NCBI GenBank assembly: GCA_910578645.1
Contig: CAJTQI010000002.1
Span: 248,001-312,000 of the forward strand
Origin: an uncultured Lachnospiraceae bacterium
GTDB taxonomy: Bacteria; Bacillota; Clostridia; Lachnospirales; Lachnospiraceae
Direction of reading: 5' to 3'
DNA: 64,000 nucleotides
Shown here: one piece after another, positions 7,885 to 16,527 of the stretch
How the letters are laid out: the number at the start of each line of letters is the position of its first letter
Position numbering within the stretch: position 1 is the first letter of the stretch
The notes under the pieces: model-generated
The model's input: the letters and a program-made list of their open reading frames with translations, nothing else
The model's database searches: none
Told to the model about the DNA's origin: nothing
Made by a program: the position numbers and the translations under genes

Positions 7885-10560
7885 ATGGATTGGCATATGC
7901 AGACAGGATGGGAAGTTTTGAGAAGGCGGGAGGACAGAGTTTCTCTTGAAAAAGACGGGATATGTATTAACGGCACATACCATATTCTATTGGTATCCTC
8001 CCTGTTTTATTTTCGGATACCCGCGCCCAAGTGGGATGAGCGGATGAAAGAACTAAAGTCGGCGGGATATAATGCGGTGGATGTGTATTTCCCATGGAAT
8101 TACCATGAGACTGTCCCGGGAGAATGGGACTTCGCAGGTGACAAAGACGTGGAACGGTTCCTGGAGCTGGCGAAGGAAAACGAACTGTGGGTGATTGCAC
8201 GCCCGGGGCCGTATATTTGTTCCGAGTGGGACGGCGGGGCGATACCCGCGTGGCATAGCCTGAATCAGTTTAGCATCAGGCAGGATGATGATGCGTATAT
8301 TCTTGAGCTGTCCCGGTGGTATGCAAAAATACTGCCTGTGATTTACAGACATCAATGGAGCAATGGCGGGGCAGTTATTTTGCTCCAGGTAGAAAATGAA
8401 CTGGACTATTTTTTATGCGGCCGGCCTACGGAATATGTAGGCCGGTTAGTCCAAATTGCCAGGGAATACGACATTGATGTGCCTATGTTTATATGTTGTG
8501 GACAGGATGATATTGAAAGAGGCGGAGGTGATGTGCCGGGCGTAAAGATTGCTTTCAATGTGTATGACGAATCGGACAGCAAAGGACTGGAGGAGAGGGT
8601 AAGCCGTCTGTCTAAAGAAATGTACAGGCGCGGACAACCTTTGTTGGTGATGGAGACAAACAGGGAACATGCATGGTTAAAACGTGTCTTAGGATGCGGC
8701 GCCAAGATGATAGCGCCCTATAACCAGACGGCGGGAACCACCATGGATTATTATAATGCCGTGACAAATTGGGGCAAAGACGGGACGCCCTTAGCATTGC
8801 TTTCCAGCGACTATGATTTCTGTTCCATGATTGGCGCCGACGGGACACTGCGGAAAGAGGAATACATACAGGCGCGCCTTTTGAGCGGGCTGCTTCTAAG
8901 CTTTGGGGAAGATATGGCCCGGGTGTGGGAGCCTGGGAGGACGGATGAACAAGGCGTTTATGTTATACCGGAGGAAGAGGATGGGGCTTTTTGCCAGGCT
9001 ATGCGCATGGGAAATGAGGATACGGCGTTTTGTCGGATTCTCCACACAGGGAAGGGGAAATTTTGTATTGTCAGGAATCTGGGACAGACCGGACAGGAGA
9101 AGGTTCTACGGATAGGTGGGGAGGAGTGCAGTGTGTTCGTGCCGCCCTTCTACACGGCCATGATTCCCGTAGATATCCGTCTGTCGCCATCCGTCAGGCT
9201 GGAGTGGGCAAACTATGAGATAGCCTGGATTCGACAGGAAGAGGGGAAATGCTTGATAGCTTTGTACGGACAGGGCATACTGCGGATGCGTGTCTTGGCA
9301 GAGGGCAGGCGTGTGGCCGTGGAGGAGAGCGTTTCCGAAAAGGTAGTGGGAATTTTAGAGATTGGGGAGTGCACTTTCTTGTATGGGCGGCCCAAGACGC
9401 TTGCGAGAAGAGATATTCCGGGACTGGCGCCTTGGTGCCTGGAAGAGAGAAACAGCTATACACAGGCAGAGGTAAAAAGTGCACGGTGGATACCGTGGAA
9501 TTATGAGGAAGCCGTGGAGGATACGGCGGTCATGGAGATGGAGCGGCTTTCACAGTACAGAGGCCGGGGCAGCTATGAATTTGAACTGGAACATGCACAG
9601 AAAGTGCAGATAGCGGGATTGGCGGATATTGTCACGATTTTTCATAACGGGTGTTTCTGGCGGTGTTTTTACGGGGACGCAAGAGAACGGACAATGGAGC
9701 TTCCCAAGGGGAAATGGCAGTTTCGCACAGAGATATGGGGGCATTGTAATTTTGAAGATATACGTGTGGAGTCACTGCGTCTTGGCTCATTGAAAGGCAT
9801 GCGGGGAATCTGGCAGGTGATACATGAACAGGACATAAGTGACAACTGGGAATATGGAGAAAGCAGAGGCGTTTACAGGCTTTATACGAATATTGACCAG
9901 TACAATATCCCCTGTTCGCCTATGGTTGGATTTTACCGTAAGAAGGTACGCCTGTGGAAAAGCGGCAGCCGGTTTACTCTTTTCTTCCGGAAAGCGGCAT
10001 GCAGCATCCGGGTTTGGATTAACGGAGAGGATGCAGGGGAAGTGAAGGAGAGCAATCCTTGTGTGGATATCACTGCTTTCATGGAGGGAAAAAAGGAATG
10101 CATCATCGAGTTAGAGGTCTGTAGAAGATATTATTCGGACCCGGTGGGGAAGATAACGCTGACTGTAGGAGAAGAGATTGGGCGCTGCAGATACCGGGAT
10201 ATTACTTTCAGGGGGACAGATGCCCCTATGGAATTAGAGACGGCTTTTCCTGTCCCCGTATCCGTGGAAGAGGAGATTGTAATAGCACCCCGCATACCGG
10301 ACCAGGGAAGCGGTGATATAAGATTGTATCTGAAAGGAAAAAATCTTCTGGTGACCGTTGTGTGCGGCGGACATGTGGCGGGCAGGCTGCTTCTTGGGTG
10401 TAAGAATATGCCACAGATAGCGGGTGGTTCTCCTGACAGCCTGTTTCTCTGCAAAGAATGGCTGCAGGACGGGCGGGTAGTCATGAAATGCCAGGCCCTT
10501 GACAAGGATGCGTGTCTGGAGGAAATTTGTGTCAGAACCTTTGGCCTTTTTAAACGATAA
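7885..10560 (+). CDS. GH35 beta-galactosidase, large multidomain
   Basis: An 891-residue glycoside hydrolase of family 35. The N-terminal barrel shows YNAVDVYFPWNYHE and ARPGPYICSEWDGG signatures; the acid/base is E172 in LQVENEL and the nucleophile E257 in LVMETNREHAW. The C-terminal half is beta-rich with jelly-roll-like galactose-binding segments, usual for long GH35 enzymes. There is no signal peptide, so hydrolysis is intracellular after uptake by the ABC importer. ATG 7885 follows CGGGGAGGAGTCAG, a strong site. Last gene of the cluster, ended by the hairpin at 10583. Two different galactosidases in one operon suggest a branched or mixed-linkage galactoside. Confidence 0.9.
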   Translation: MDWHMQTGWEVLRRREDRVSLEKDGICINGTYHILLVSSLFYFRIPAPKWDERMKELKSAGYNAVDVYFPWNYHETVPGEWDFAGDKDVERFLELAKENELWVIARPGPYICSEWDGGAIPAWHSLNQFSIRQDDDAYILELSRWYAKILPVIYRHQWSNGGAVILLQVENELDYFLCGRPTEYVGRLVQIAREYDIDVPMFICCGQDDIERGGGDVPGVKIAFNVYDESDSKGLEERVSRLSKEMYRRGQPLLVMETNREHAWLKRVLGCGAKMIAPYNQTAGTTMDYYNAVTNWGKDGTPLALLSSDYDFCSMIGADGTLRKEEYIQARLLSGLLLSFGEDMARVWEPGRTDEQGVYVIPEEEDGAFCQAMRMGNEDTAFCRILHTGKGKFCIVRNLGQTGQEKVLRIGGEECSVFVPPFYTAMIPVDIRLSPSVRLEWANYEIAWIRQEEGKCLIALYGQGILRMRVLAEGRRVAVEESVSEKVVGILEIGECTFLYGRPKTLARRDIPGLAPWCLEERNSYTQAEVKSARWIPWNYEEAVEDTAVMEMERLSQYRGRGSYEFELEHAQKVQIAGLADIVTIFHNGCFWRCFYGDARERTMELPKGKWQFRTEIWGHCNFEDIRVESLRLGSLKGMRGIWQVIHEQDISDNWEYGESRGVYRLYTNIDQYNIPCSPMVGFYRKKVRLWKSGSRFTLFFRKAACSIRVWINGEDAGEVKESNPCVDITAFMEGKKECIIELEVCRRYYSDPVGKITLTVGEEIGRCRYRDITFRGTDAPMELETAFPVPVSVEEEIVIAPRIPDQGSGDIRLYLKGKNLLVTVVCGGHVAGRLLLGCKNMPQIAGGSPDSLFLCKEWLQDGRVVMKCQALDKDACLEEICVRTFGLFKR

Positions 10561-10582
10561 TTATATATGTATCAGTATGTGT

Positions 10583-10612
10583 CAGCGGGTATGTTTCATA
10601 CCCGCTGATTTC
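10583..10612. terminator. Hairpin terminator between convergent genes
   Basis: CAGCGGGTATG pairs with CATACCCGCTG around a three-base loop. It lies between the galactosidase stop and the end of the oppositely oriented permease gene and could serve both. The T-run is short. Confidence 0.6.
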
Positions 10613-10617
10613 GTCTA

Positions 10618-10689
10618 CGATTGAGGACAAAGCTGAAGACCGCTCAAATATCATGGTGCAGGGTATGGTACCTTTGTTTACTGAGGGTA
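10618..10689 (-). repeat. Solitary end of the CCCTCAGTGAACAAAGGG element family
   Basis: Read on the - strand, these 72 bases align along their length with the left end and first arm of the complete copy at 58769. Shared blocks include the terminal TACCCTCAGT, CCATGATATTTGAGCG and TGTCCTCAATCG. No matching second end lies nearby, so this is a truncated copy. It overlaps the 3' end of the permease gene. Confidence 0.75.
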
Positions 10690-13097
10690 ACCGGAGCCCA
10701 TACCGACAAAGCGACGGACAAAGTGGTGATACTAAGGATGACGCATAATTCCGTGGCGGGCACGCTCCAGGATTCGTTCCACCGGAAGGTCACTAGCCAC
10801 TCAAATAGGAGCTTATTGGATAAAAGTCCCAACATGGTGCCGATGACGCCGCCTGTCAGGGCATAGGTGAGAGTCTGCGCCACAATCATCCGGGTAAGCT
10901 GTCTGTAGCTTAATCCGATGGCACGCAGACAGCCATAGTACTTTATGCGCGCCTCCACACTCATGGCGATGCAGTTGACGATGTTACATATGGTCACCAT
11001 GGCGATGAGGAACAAAAACCCGTAGACAAAAAGTTTGAAGCAATAGTTGGCGCCAAGCACGCTTTCCTTATCCATCCGCATATCCGAGAAAGTGATTTCT
11101 GAACCTGCCAGTGCGCGGATAGCCTCCACATCGCTGTCTGTGGCTTTGCGGGACAGTTGGATGTCGATGACGGTGTAATCTTCTTCTCCTGTCAGTTGGC
11201 GGAAAGTGTCTTCCGAGCAGAGAATGATGTCTCCTTTTTCTGTGTTGAAAGGACACTCGGATACCATACCGGCGATACGGATATTAGCAAAACTTTCATT
11301 GGTTATAAGAGATAGGGTATCTCCCGTCCGTATTTCGGTAGGGTTATTGTACTGTGGAGCGGACACGATAAGTCCCGTCCCGGTTTCCTGCTCCACATCT
11401 TTTATGGAACCTTCTATTAAATATTTGCCGGCCCACTTAAATTGTGCCGCATCGTAAGATATGAGCATGACAGTGCTGCTTCTTCCATTTACGGTGACAG
11501 GAAGGTCATAGGCAAACATCCTCCCGTAGACTTGCTTGACGGCAGTACTATCCTGAAAGGCGTCTAACAGTGAATGCTTAAGCGAACAGGTGTTGTCCGG
11601 GGCGACGACGGATAGGTCGGGTGACCATGGTTTGAGGGCTGTGATGGCATGTTTCATAAAGTCAATAGTCGTCGAGAAGGACAGAAAAAGTATGATGCTT
11701 AAGGCAAAAGAGGAGACTGTCAGCAGGAAAGTTTTGGGGCTTTCCAGGGCGTGGCAGATGCCCAATATAATATCGACTTTATGGGTCAATATCCTCCGGA
11801 GCAGGAAAGGACATACGCTCTGCTTTGCGGCGGGCTGTGCCGGGCGAGAAGATTTTTTGCATGGGGCCGTATAGATGTACGTCTCCTGAACAGGAGAGAT
11901 ATGGTCCACATTGCCGGAAACTGCCGCCTGCGGGGATGTCTTGGAAGCTCTTTTAGCCGGAGCGCGGGCAGCCAGGAGCACCGTAAGAATACCGATGACG
12001 ATACCTGCGGCGATGCTTGGAAAACTCACTGCAAATACAGGCATGGTGCCGAAATATTTTGGGCTTAGAAACCGGAGCAGGGCGCATAGTATCCATATAA
12101 CGGCCGTTCCTGCGGCAATGCTTACAGGGATGGCGAGCCGGCACAGGCACAAGGCTTCTTTGTGGACGAGTCGTATAATCTGTTTCGGTGTTGCGCCGAT
12201 ACAGCGCAACATACCGAAGAACTGCGTCCGACCTGCGATGTTGCTGTTTAAACTGCTTGCAATCATCAGGATGCCCGCCAAGAGTACAAGGGCGGACAGG
12301 AATGCGGCGGCAGAATAGATAAACATAAAAAATTGGTTGCCAGCATCACTTTGTCCAAGCATACCTAAGAGCATAGACTGTTCCCCTACCTGGCTGTCGG
12401 ACAGATGGAACTGTTCTTTGATATCGTTGATTGTCCTGCGCATATTCCGGTGGTTGTGGAATTGTACCATAAAACAACTGTTGTAGTCCGCAGGCTCCCC
12501 GTTTTCCACATCCGGATAAAAGTCCCGGAAGGTGTCTGTGTTCATGAATATACCGTATATGTCTTTGCGTGCAATCATAGACGGATTGGGAACAAACCCG
12601 GATATGGTGTAGGGATATTCTATGCCGGAAGCGTCACGGATGGAGACCTGGCTGCCGACTTTTAGCCCGAGCTCCTTTTTGGCATTGGCGCTGACCAATA
12701 TTTCATCCGGCTTCTGGGGAAAAGCACCTTCCGGGATGGTATCTGACCAGATTTGTGTCAGGTAGCCTTCTTCGCTTCCGCAGATGACCGCGTCTTTTTC
12801 ACCTAGTGTATATCCTTTATCAAGCATGTAATTTAACACGCCATAACAGAACATTGACTTGACTTCCGGACGGGAGGCAATTAGCGACGCCTCTTCATCG
12901 CTTATATTTTTGATTGAGATATGCCAGTTGCCGTCGTCACGCTTGGTCTTGATAAGCTGGCTGCGGACGTACATGTCCGCCATGCCGAATATGGAAGTCA
13001 CAAGGAAAACGGACAGGATAATGCACAGGATGGACATGCGGTTCTGTTTCCTGTGGGTTTTTGTATAAAATAAAACTAAGTCAAGATAATTTTTCAT
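10644..13097 (-). CDS. FtsX/MacB-type ABC transporter permease, two-module
   Basis: An 817-residue membrane protein with an N-terminal membrane segment, a large extracytoplasmic region, three membrane segments (residues about 260-390), then a second copy of the same arrangement, typical of FtsX-type permeases of peptide-export or antibiotic-sensing ABC systems. The start at 13097 (MKNYLDLVLFYTKTH) overlaps the ATPase gene by 17 bases and has GGAG 12 bases upstream. The last 15 or so codons (VTLSKQRYHTLHHDI) and the stop are read from the mobile-element end at 10618-10689, so the natural C-terminus was probably replaced. Pairs with the ATPase at 13081. Confidence 0.9.
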   Translation of the reverse strand: MKNYLDLVLFYTKTHRKQNRMSILCIILSVFLVTSIFGMADMYVRSQLIKTKRDDGNWHISIKNISDEEASLIASRPEVKSMFCYGVLNYMLDKGYTLGEKDAVICGSEEGYLTQIWSDTIPEGAFPQKPDEILVSANAKKELGLKVGSQVSIRDASGIEYPYTISGFVPNPSMIARKDIYGIFMNTDTFRDFYPDVENGEPADYNSCFMVQFHNHRNMRRTINDIKEQFHLSDSQVGEQSMLLGMLGQSDAGNQFFMFIYSAAAFLSALVLLAGILMIASSLNSNIAGRTQFFGMLRCIGATPKQIIRLVHKEALCLCRLAIPVSIAAGTAVIWILCALLRFLSPKYFGTMPVFAVSFPSIAAGIVIGILTVLLAARAPAKRASKTSPQAAVSGNVDHISPVQETYIYTAPCKKSSRPAQPAAKQSVCPFLLRRILTHKVDIILGICHALESPKTFLLTVSSFALSIILFLSFSTTIDFMKHAITALKPWSPDLSVVAPDNTCSLKHSLLDAFQDSTAVKQVYGRMFAYDLPVTVNGRSSTVMLISYDAAQFKWAGKYLIEGSIKDVEQETGTGLIVSAPQYNNPTEIRTGDTLSLITNESFANIRIAGMVSECPFNTEKGDIILCSEDTFRQLTGEEDYTVIDIQLSRKATDSDVEAIRALAGSEITFSDMRMDKESVLGANYCFKLFVYGFLFLIAMVTICNIVNCIAMSVEARIKYYGCLRAIGLSYRQLTRMIVAQTLTYALTGGVIGTMLGLLSNKLLFEWLVTFRWNESWSVPATELCVILSITTLSVALSVWAPVTLSKQRYHTLHHDI

Positions 13098-13797
13098 CTC
13101 TGTACCATGCTCCTTTCTTCCCGGAAGAGCCCATGTCGGACAGGCGGCCGTCCGATACGCGAAGGACACGGTCTGCGCATGCCGCCAGGCTATTGTTGTG
13201 GGTAATCATAAGGATGGTCTGTTGATACTGCCGGGACGCTTTGATTAAGAGGTCAAGTACATCCTGGCTGGCCCGACTGTCCAGGTTGCCAGTAGGCTCG
13301 TCGGCGAGAATCAGTTTCGGCCTGGTAATGAGGGCGCGCCCGATGGCGACGCGCTGCTGTTGACCGCCGGATAACTGGTTGGGCAGATGATGCCGTCTGT
13401 CTTTTAGCCCAAGAAGCTCTAAGATTTCTTCCACGGCAGCGGAGTCGGGTTTGCGGTAATCGAGGAGAAGCGGGAACATAATGTTCTGCTCCACATTTAA
13501 TTCGGGTACTAACTGAAAAGACTGGAAGATGAAACCGATATTGCGACGTCTGAATATAGTCCGTTCTTCCTCCTTCATAGTAAAAAGATTGTTCCCGTCA
13601 ATCAGCACGCTGCCTGAAGTGGGAAAATCCAGGGAGCCGATACAGTTTAAAAGGGTGCTCTTGCCGGAACCGGATTCCCCGATGACTGCGGCAAATTCGC
13701 CTTTTTCCAGCGAAAAGGATACATTTCGCAGGGCGTTTACCCGGACTTCGCCTGTACCGTAGGTTTTGCATAAGTTTTGTACCTGTAAGATTTGCAT
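13081..13797 (-). CDS. ABC transporter ATP-binding protein (MacB/BceA type)
   Basis: A 238-residue ATPase with Walker A GESGSGKST (about residues 39-47), Q-loop in FQSFQLVPELN, the signature LSGGQQQR and Walker B LILADEPTGNLDS. The TGNLDS ending is characteristic of the MacB/LolD/BceA branch that works with FtsX-like permeases. It is followed without a gap by its permease and preceded by a sensor kinase gene 274 bases upstream, the arrangement of bacitracin/lantibiotic detoxification modules. The candidate regulator-binding repeat at 13935 lies in its upstream region. Confidence 0.95.
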   Translation of the reverse strand: MQILQVQNLCKTYGTGEVRVNALRNVSFSLEKGEFAAVIGESGSGKSTLLNCIGSLDFPTSGSVLIDGNNLFTMKEEERTIFRRRNIGFIFQSFQLVPELNVEQNIMFPLLLDYRKPDSAAVEEILELLGLKDRRHHLPNQLSGGQQQRVAIGRALITRPKLILADEPTGNLDSRASQDVLDLLIKASRQYQQTILMITHNNSLAACADRVLRVSDGRLSDMGSSGKKGAWYRDEKLS

Positions 13798-13934
13798 AGT
13801 GGTTATTCCTTTCCGAAAATCAACATACCTAAGTATACTTCACTCCAGTGCCGTGCTCCGTGCAGACACAGAGTTTTGAATATTTATTTGATATGATTGT
13901 ATCAGATATGTCTTACAGGCCGGTGAATTTGAGC

Positions 13935-13948
13935 TTACATTTTTGTAA
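13935..13948. promoter_or_regulatory. TTACA-N4-TGTAA inverted repeat, candidate response-regulator box
   Basis: TTACATTTTTGTAA fits the TNACA-N4-TGTAA pattern known for BceR-type regulators. It lies about 140 bases upstream of the ATPase start, in the spacer between the kinase and transporter genes, where such boxes usually act. Confidence 0.55.
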
Positions 13949-14019
13949 GGAAGTTTTCGGACACATTGAAAGAGCACAGCTATTTATTTTTTCAGATTCA
14001 GAATTGTCACAATTTATTT

Positions 14020-14045
14020 TACCCTCAGTGAACAAAGGGACCATG
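14020..14045 (+). repeat. Solitary end of the CCCTCAGTGAACAAAGGG element family
   Basis: TACCCTCAGTGAACAAAGGG followed by ACCATG matches the terminal repeat of the 58769 element almost exactly. The homology stops within 30 bases, just past the kinase stop codon. Seen directly; no partner end is present in the gap. Confidence 0.7.
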
Positions 14046-14071
14046 AAATAGAGCCCTAGAAGTGCTTTCAA

Positions 14072-15316
14072 TTAAAACTGCACGATAAATTTCGTTCCTT
14101 CACCGGGGATGCTATGGACAGTTATTGTGCCGTCCTGTCCTTCTACGATGGACTTTGCAAGAGAAAGCCCCAGGCCGATGCCTTGGGTATCCTGGGATTT
14201 GCGGCTGCGGTAGAAACGCTTGAAGATATGATGGATATCTTCGGGTGCGATGCCCTTTCCGTCGTCTGATACGATGATTTTGACAGCGATAGGAGACACA
14301 TGCCATGAGATACATATGGTACCGCCCTTTTTTGTGTGCTCAAGGGCGTTTTTGACAAGATTGCCGATGGCCTCGCTTGTCCAGGATATGTCGCAGATTA
14401 GCGTATCGTCGGGGGAACCTTCAGTCACGATTTCCTTTCCTTCATTTCTTGCGCGGTCAGCCAAGTCGTCCAAAGACTTCATAACCAATTCTTCCAGTTT
14501 GCATTTATGCTTTTCAAATAGAATATTTCCTGTATCCAGGCGGGTGATTTTCAACATTGATTGGATAAGCTGTTCCATACGCCTTATGGAAGTTTCGGAT
14601 TTTGCACTAAATTCCTGTATTACATCAGGGTGCCCGGGTTCGTTTTCCATGATTTCCAGGTACATAGAGAGTGCGGCCAGAGGTGTTTTTAACTGGTGGG
14701 AGATATCGGAGATGGTGTTTCGCAGGAAGATTTTGGCGTGATGTTCGTTTTCGTTTTGTGCCTGTAACATGGTGGCAAGCCGGTCTATGCAAGAGAACAT
14801 GCGGTAGAGGCTTCCTTCTTTTTCCTGGGGCAGATGGCGGGAATAGTCACCGGACAGATAATTGTCAAGGACAGAAGATGCCTGTCTGTAGAGTCCTTCT
14901 CTTCGGGACAGGAAAAGGTATGTTCCGAAGAGAAGAAGAGAGGACAGCAAGAAGGAGGCGGAAAACATAAGCGTCTGGGCTGTCCTGGCATATTCATGGA
15001 GCGGCGGCAGAAACCGGGAATCCTGCATCTTTGAAATGCCAATGCGGGACAGGAGGGCGGATGCTGCCTGTGTGTCTTTACCGGACATATCGGACAGGGC
15101 TGTAGCGATGGCGTGGGCCGGGATACCCTGGTTTAACAGGGAGGAGACGATTGCTTCATCATGGGAGAGGAGGATTGTCTTGGCGGATGACATTAAGGCC
15201 GTGCAGAATGCTATGCCAAAGATAAAGAGCATAAGCGAAAAAACGGCTAGAAAAGTAAAATAACGTCTGTTTTGGCTGTCTTGCAGGAAGCTTGTATGGA
15301 ATGTAATTCTATGCAT
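14072..15316 (-). CDS. Sensor histidine kinase of the Bce-like module
   Basis: A 414-residue membrane kinase: two membrane segments (about residues 22-44 and 115-136) flank a roughly 70-residue extracellular loop; then a linker, the H-box ISDISHQLKTPLAAL (H207), and the ATP-binding domain with DDGKGI and GIGLGLSLAKSIVEG. Start at 15316 (MHRITF) has AAAGGAA just upstream; an in-frame ATG at 15331 overlaps the regulator stop (ATGA) but lacks a ribosome site. The loop is longer than in the loop-less BceS kinases, so it may sense its ligand directly. It phosphorylates the regulator encoded immediately upstream. Confidence 0.92.
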   Translation of the reverse strand: MHRITFHTSFLQDSQNRRYFTFLAVFSLMLFIFGIAFCTALMSSAKTILLSHDEAIVSSLLNQGIPAHAIATALSDMSGKDTQAASALLSRIGISKMQDSRFLPPLHEYARTAQTLMFSASFLLSSLLLFGTYLFLSRREGLYRQASSVLDNYLSGDYSRHLPQEKEGSLYRMFSCIDRLATMLQAQNENEHHAKIFLRNTISDISHQLKTPLAALSMYLEIMENEPGHPDVIQEFSAKSETSIRRMEQLIQSMLKITRLDTGNILFEKHKCKLEELVMKSLDDLADRARNEGKEIVTEGSPDDTLICDISWTSEAIGNLVKNALEHTKKGGTICISWHVSPIAVKIIVSDDGKGIAPEDIHHIFKRFYRSRKSQDTQGIGLGLSLAKSIVEGQDGTITVHSIPGEGTKFIVQF

Positions 15317-15327
15317 TGCCGTTCCTT

Positions 15328-16167
15328 TCATAAAGTTTTGTTTGCTGAGGGTACTGTCCACTGATACCCAAATCCCCGGATTGTAATCAGGCGTTTCGGT
15401 TGGGAAGGCTCGTCCTCAACCTTTTCCCGGAGCCTGCGGATGTATACGGACAGTGTGTTGTCATCCACGAAATCACCTGCGTTGTCCCACAGTTCGTTCA
15501 AGATAGCATCCCGGGTGACGACTTTACCGGTATTGCGCACAAGCAGGCAGAGAAGACGGTACTCGGCACGGGTCAGCTCGATGGGCTTGCCGTCAAGTGT
15601 CACACGGCCAGCCATGGAGTCGATAGCAAGCTTGCCGGAGACTGTGGGCGGAATGTGACTGGTGGTGTCGGATGGGATGTCAGGAGGGGCATATGCAGGC
15701 TGGGGCTGCGCCCTTCGCAGGAGTGCGTGGATACGCGCACACAGCTCCCCGATTCGGAAGGGCTTCGTGATATAGTCATCCCCGCCGCTGTCCAGGCCGC
15801 GTATGATATTGACTTCTTCGTCGGAAGCGGTCAGGAAAATAATGGGTATCCGGCTGTTTTGCCGGCGCACCTGCTCGCAGACATGAAAGCCTGTTCCGTC
15901 CGGAAGGGTAATATCCAGGAGAAGAAGATTGTATTGACTGATACAGTTAATGCGAGAGCAAGAAGATGTTTGGTCATCGGAATAGCATTCTCCGGCGGGG
16001 CGATGTGGGGATAGGATGTCTGCATCGTCTGTTCCGGATAGGCGCAGGCGCCCCAGAGCTTCGCCCACGGTGCGCACGGTTTCCACTGTGAATCCGTTTT
16101 TGTGTAAAGAATATTCTAGGCCGTCGATTAGGCCGATGTCGTCTTCTAACAGTAATATTTTGGGCAT
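15328..16167 (-). CDS. OmpR-family response regulator with an insertion in the receiver domain
   Basis: A 279-residue regulator. The receiver domain has the acidic pair LLLEDD (residues 6-10), the phosphorylated aspartate in LLLLDITLPDG (D85), the FLTASD threonine and the KPF lysine. The C-terminal winged helix ends in RGFGYQW. Start at 16167 (MPKILLL) with AGAAAGG upstream. Unusually, about 32 residues (roughly 44-77, rich in Ser, Asp and Cys) sit before the phospho-site, which normally lies near residue 52. The final residues VPSANKTL are read through a degenerate copy of the mobile-element end at 15336. It should control the ABC genes downstream. Confidence 0.93.
   Translation of the reverse strand: MPKILLLEDDIGLIDGLEYSLHKNGFTVETVRTVGEALGRLRLSGTDDADILSPHRPAGECYSDDQTSSCSRINCISQYNLLLLDITLPDGTGFHVCEQVRRQNSRIPIIFLTASDEEVNIIRGLDSGGDDYITKPFRIGELCARIHALLRRAQPQPAYAPPDIPSDTTSHIPPTVSGKLAIDSMAGRVTLDGKPIELTRAEYRLLCLLVRNTGKVVTRDAILNELWDNAGDFVDDNTLSVYIRRLREKVEDEPSQPKRLITIRGFGYQWTVPSANKTL
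15336..15353 (-). repeat. Degenerate CCCTCAGTGAACAAA element end inside the regulator 3' end
   Basis: On the - strand the sequence reads GTACCCTCAGCAAACAAAA, matching 13 of 15 bases of the family core. It encodes the last residues of the response regulator. The short length makes chance possible. Confidence 0.45.
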
Positions 16168-16185
16168 AGAGTGAGCCTTTCTAAG

Positions 16186-16207
16186 TATCGCAAGCAAGCT
16201 TGCGATA
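16186..16207. repeat. CAAGCAAGCTTG hairpin repeat, copy 1
   Basis: TATCGCAAGC-AA-GCTTGCGATA is a perfect 10-bp stem with a two-base loop, followed by TGCATGG. A second copy with the same loop and flank lies at 28428. It is 19 bases upstream of the regulator start. Confidence 0.65.
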
Positions 16208-16245
16208 TGCATGGAAATTGGTGTAATATTTTGGCTTGACAGTTC

Positions 16246-16262
16246 TTTTGTTCACTGTAGGT
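16246..16262 (-). repeat. Degenerate end of the CCCTCAGTGAACAAAGGG family
   Basis: The - strand reads CTACCTACAGTGAACAAAAG, matching about 16 of 19 bases of the family end. No partner end is seen. Confidence 0.45.
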
Positions 16263-16273
16263 AGTATAATATA

Positions 16274-16321
16274 GGTGCCCTTAGTTTACAAGAACTTGTA
16301 TGCGTTTATAAATTGAATGTG
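16274..16321 (+). repeat. Second repeat family, short copy
   Basis: GGTGCCCTTAGTTTACAAGAAC at the left and GTATGCGTTTATAAATTGAA at the right resemble the two ends of the element at 59693. The interior is almost absent, as in a deletion derivative. Confidence 0.45.
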
Positions 16322-16414
16322 TTCTTTGCCAACGGAGAGGTACGCTAAGCATATAAAAAGATTTCCGTGTCTTTAATAGACTTTTGCGTATAAATATACA
16401 TTGTGTATGATAAA

Positions 16415-16444
16415 CATTCATTCTATAATCAAATAGAATGAATG
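16415..16444. repeat. Perfect inverted repeat, 12-bp arms
   Basis: CATTCATTCTAT and ATAGAATGAATG flank the six bases AATCAA. It lies about 70 bases before the EcsC gene with no T-run, so an operator or element remnant is more likely than a terminator. Confidence 0.55.
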
Positions 16445-16527
16445 AAACCTAAGCTTCTTTATTGATACGCAAAACTTACCGGAAAATGCACCAGAGGTAA
16501 TAAGACAAGACTGAAATGGAGATTAGA

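Larger units (their letters stand above)
16168..16515. other. Divergent intergenic region holding several repeats
   Basis: This 348-base spacer separates the - strand regulator from the + strand EcsC gene. It contains the CAAGCAAGCTTG hairpin (16186), a degenerate element end at 16246-16262, a short copy of the second repeat family (16274-16321) and a perfect inverted repeat (16415-16444). A TATAAT at 16265 may be a -10 box. No coding sequence is seen. Confidence 0.6.

Noticed and set aside
13848..14051. 67-codon + strand frame between the ABC and kinase genes
   Set aside because: No ribosome site, ends in the mobile-element end, and covers the probable regulatory region of the ABC operon.
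16235..16270. Promoter TTGACA ... TATAAT before the EcsC gene
   Set aside because: The two hexamers are 24 bases apart, too far for a sigma-A promoter; the TATAAT alone may still be a -10 box.
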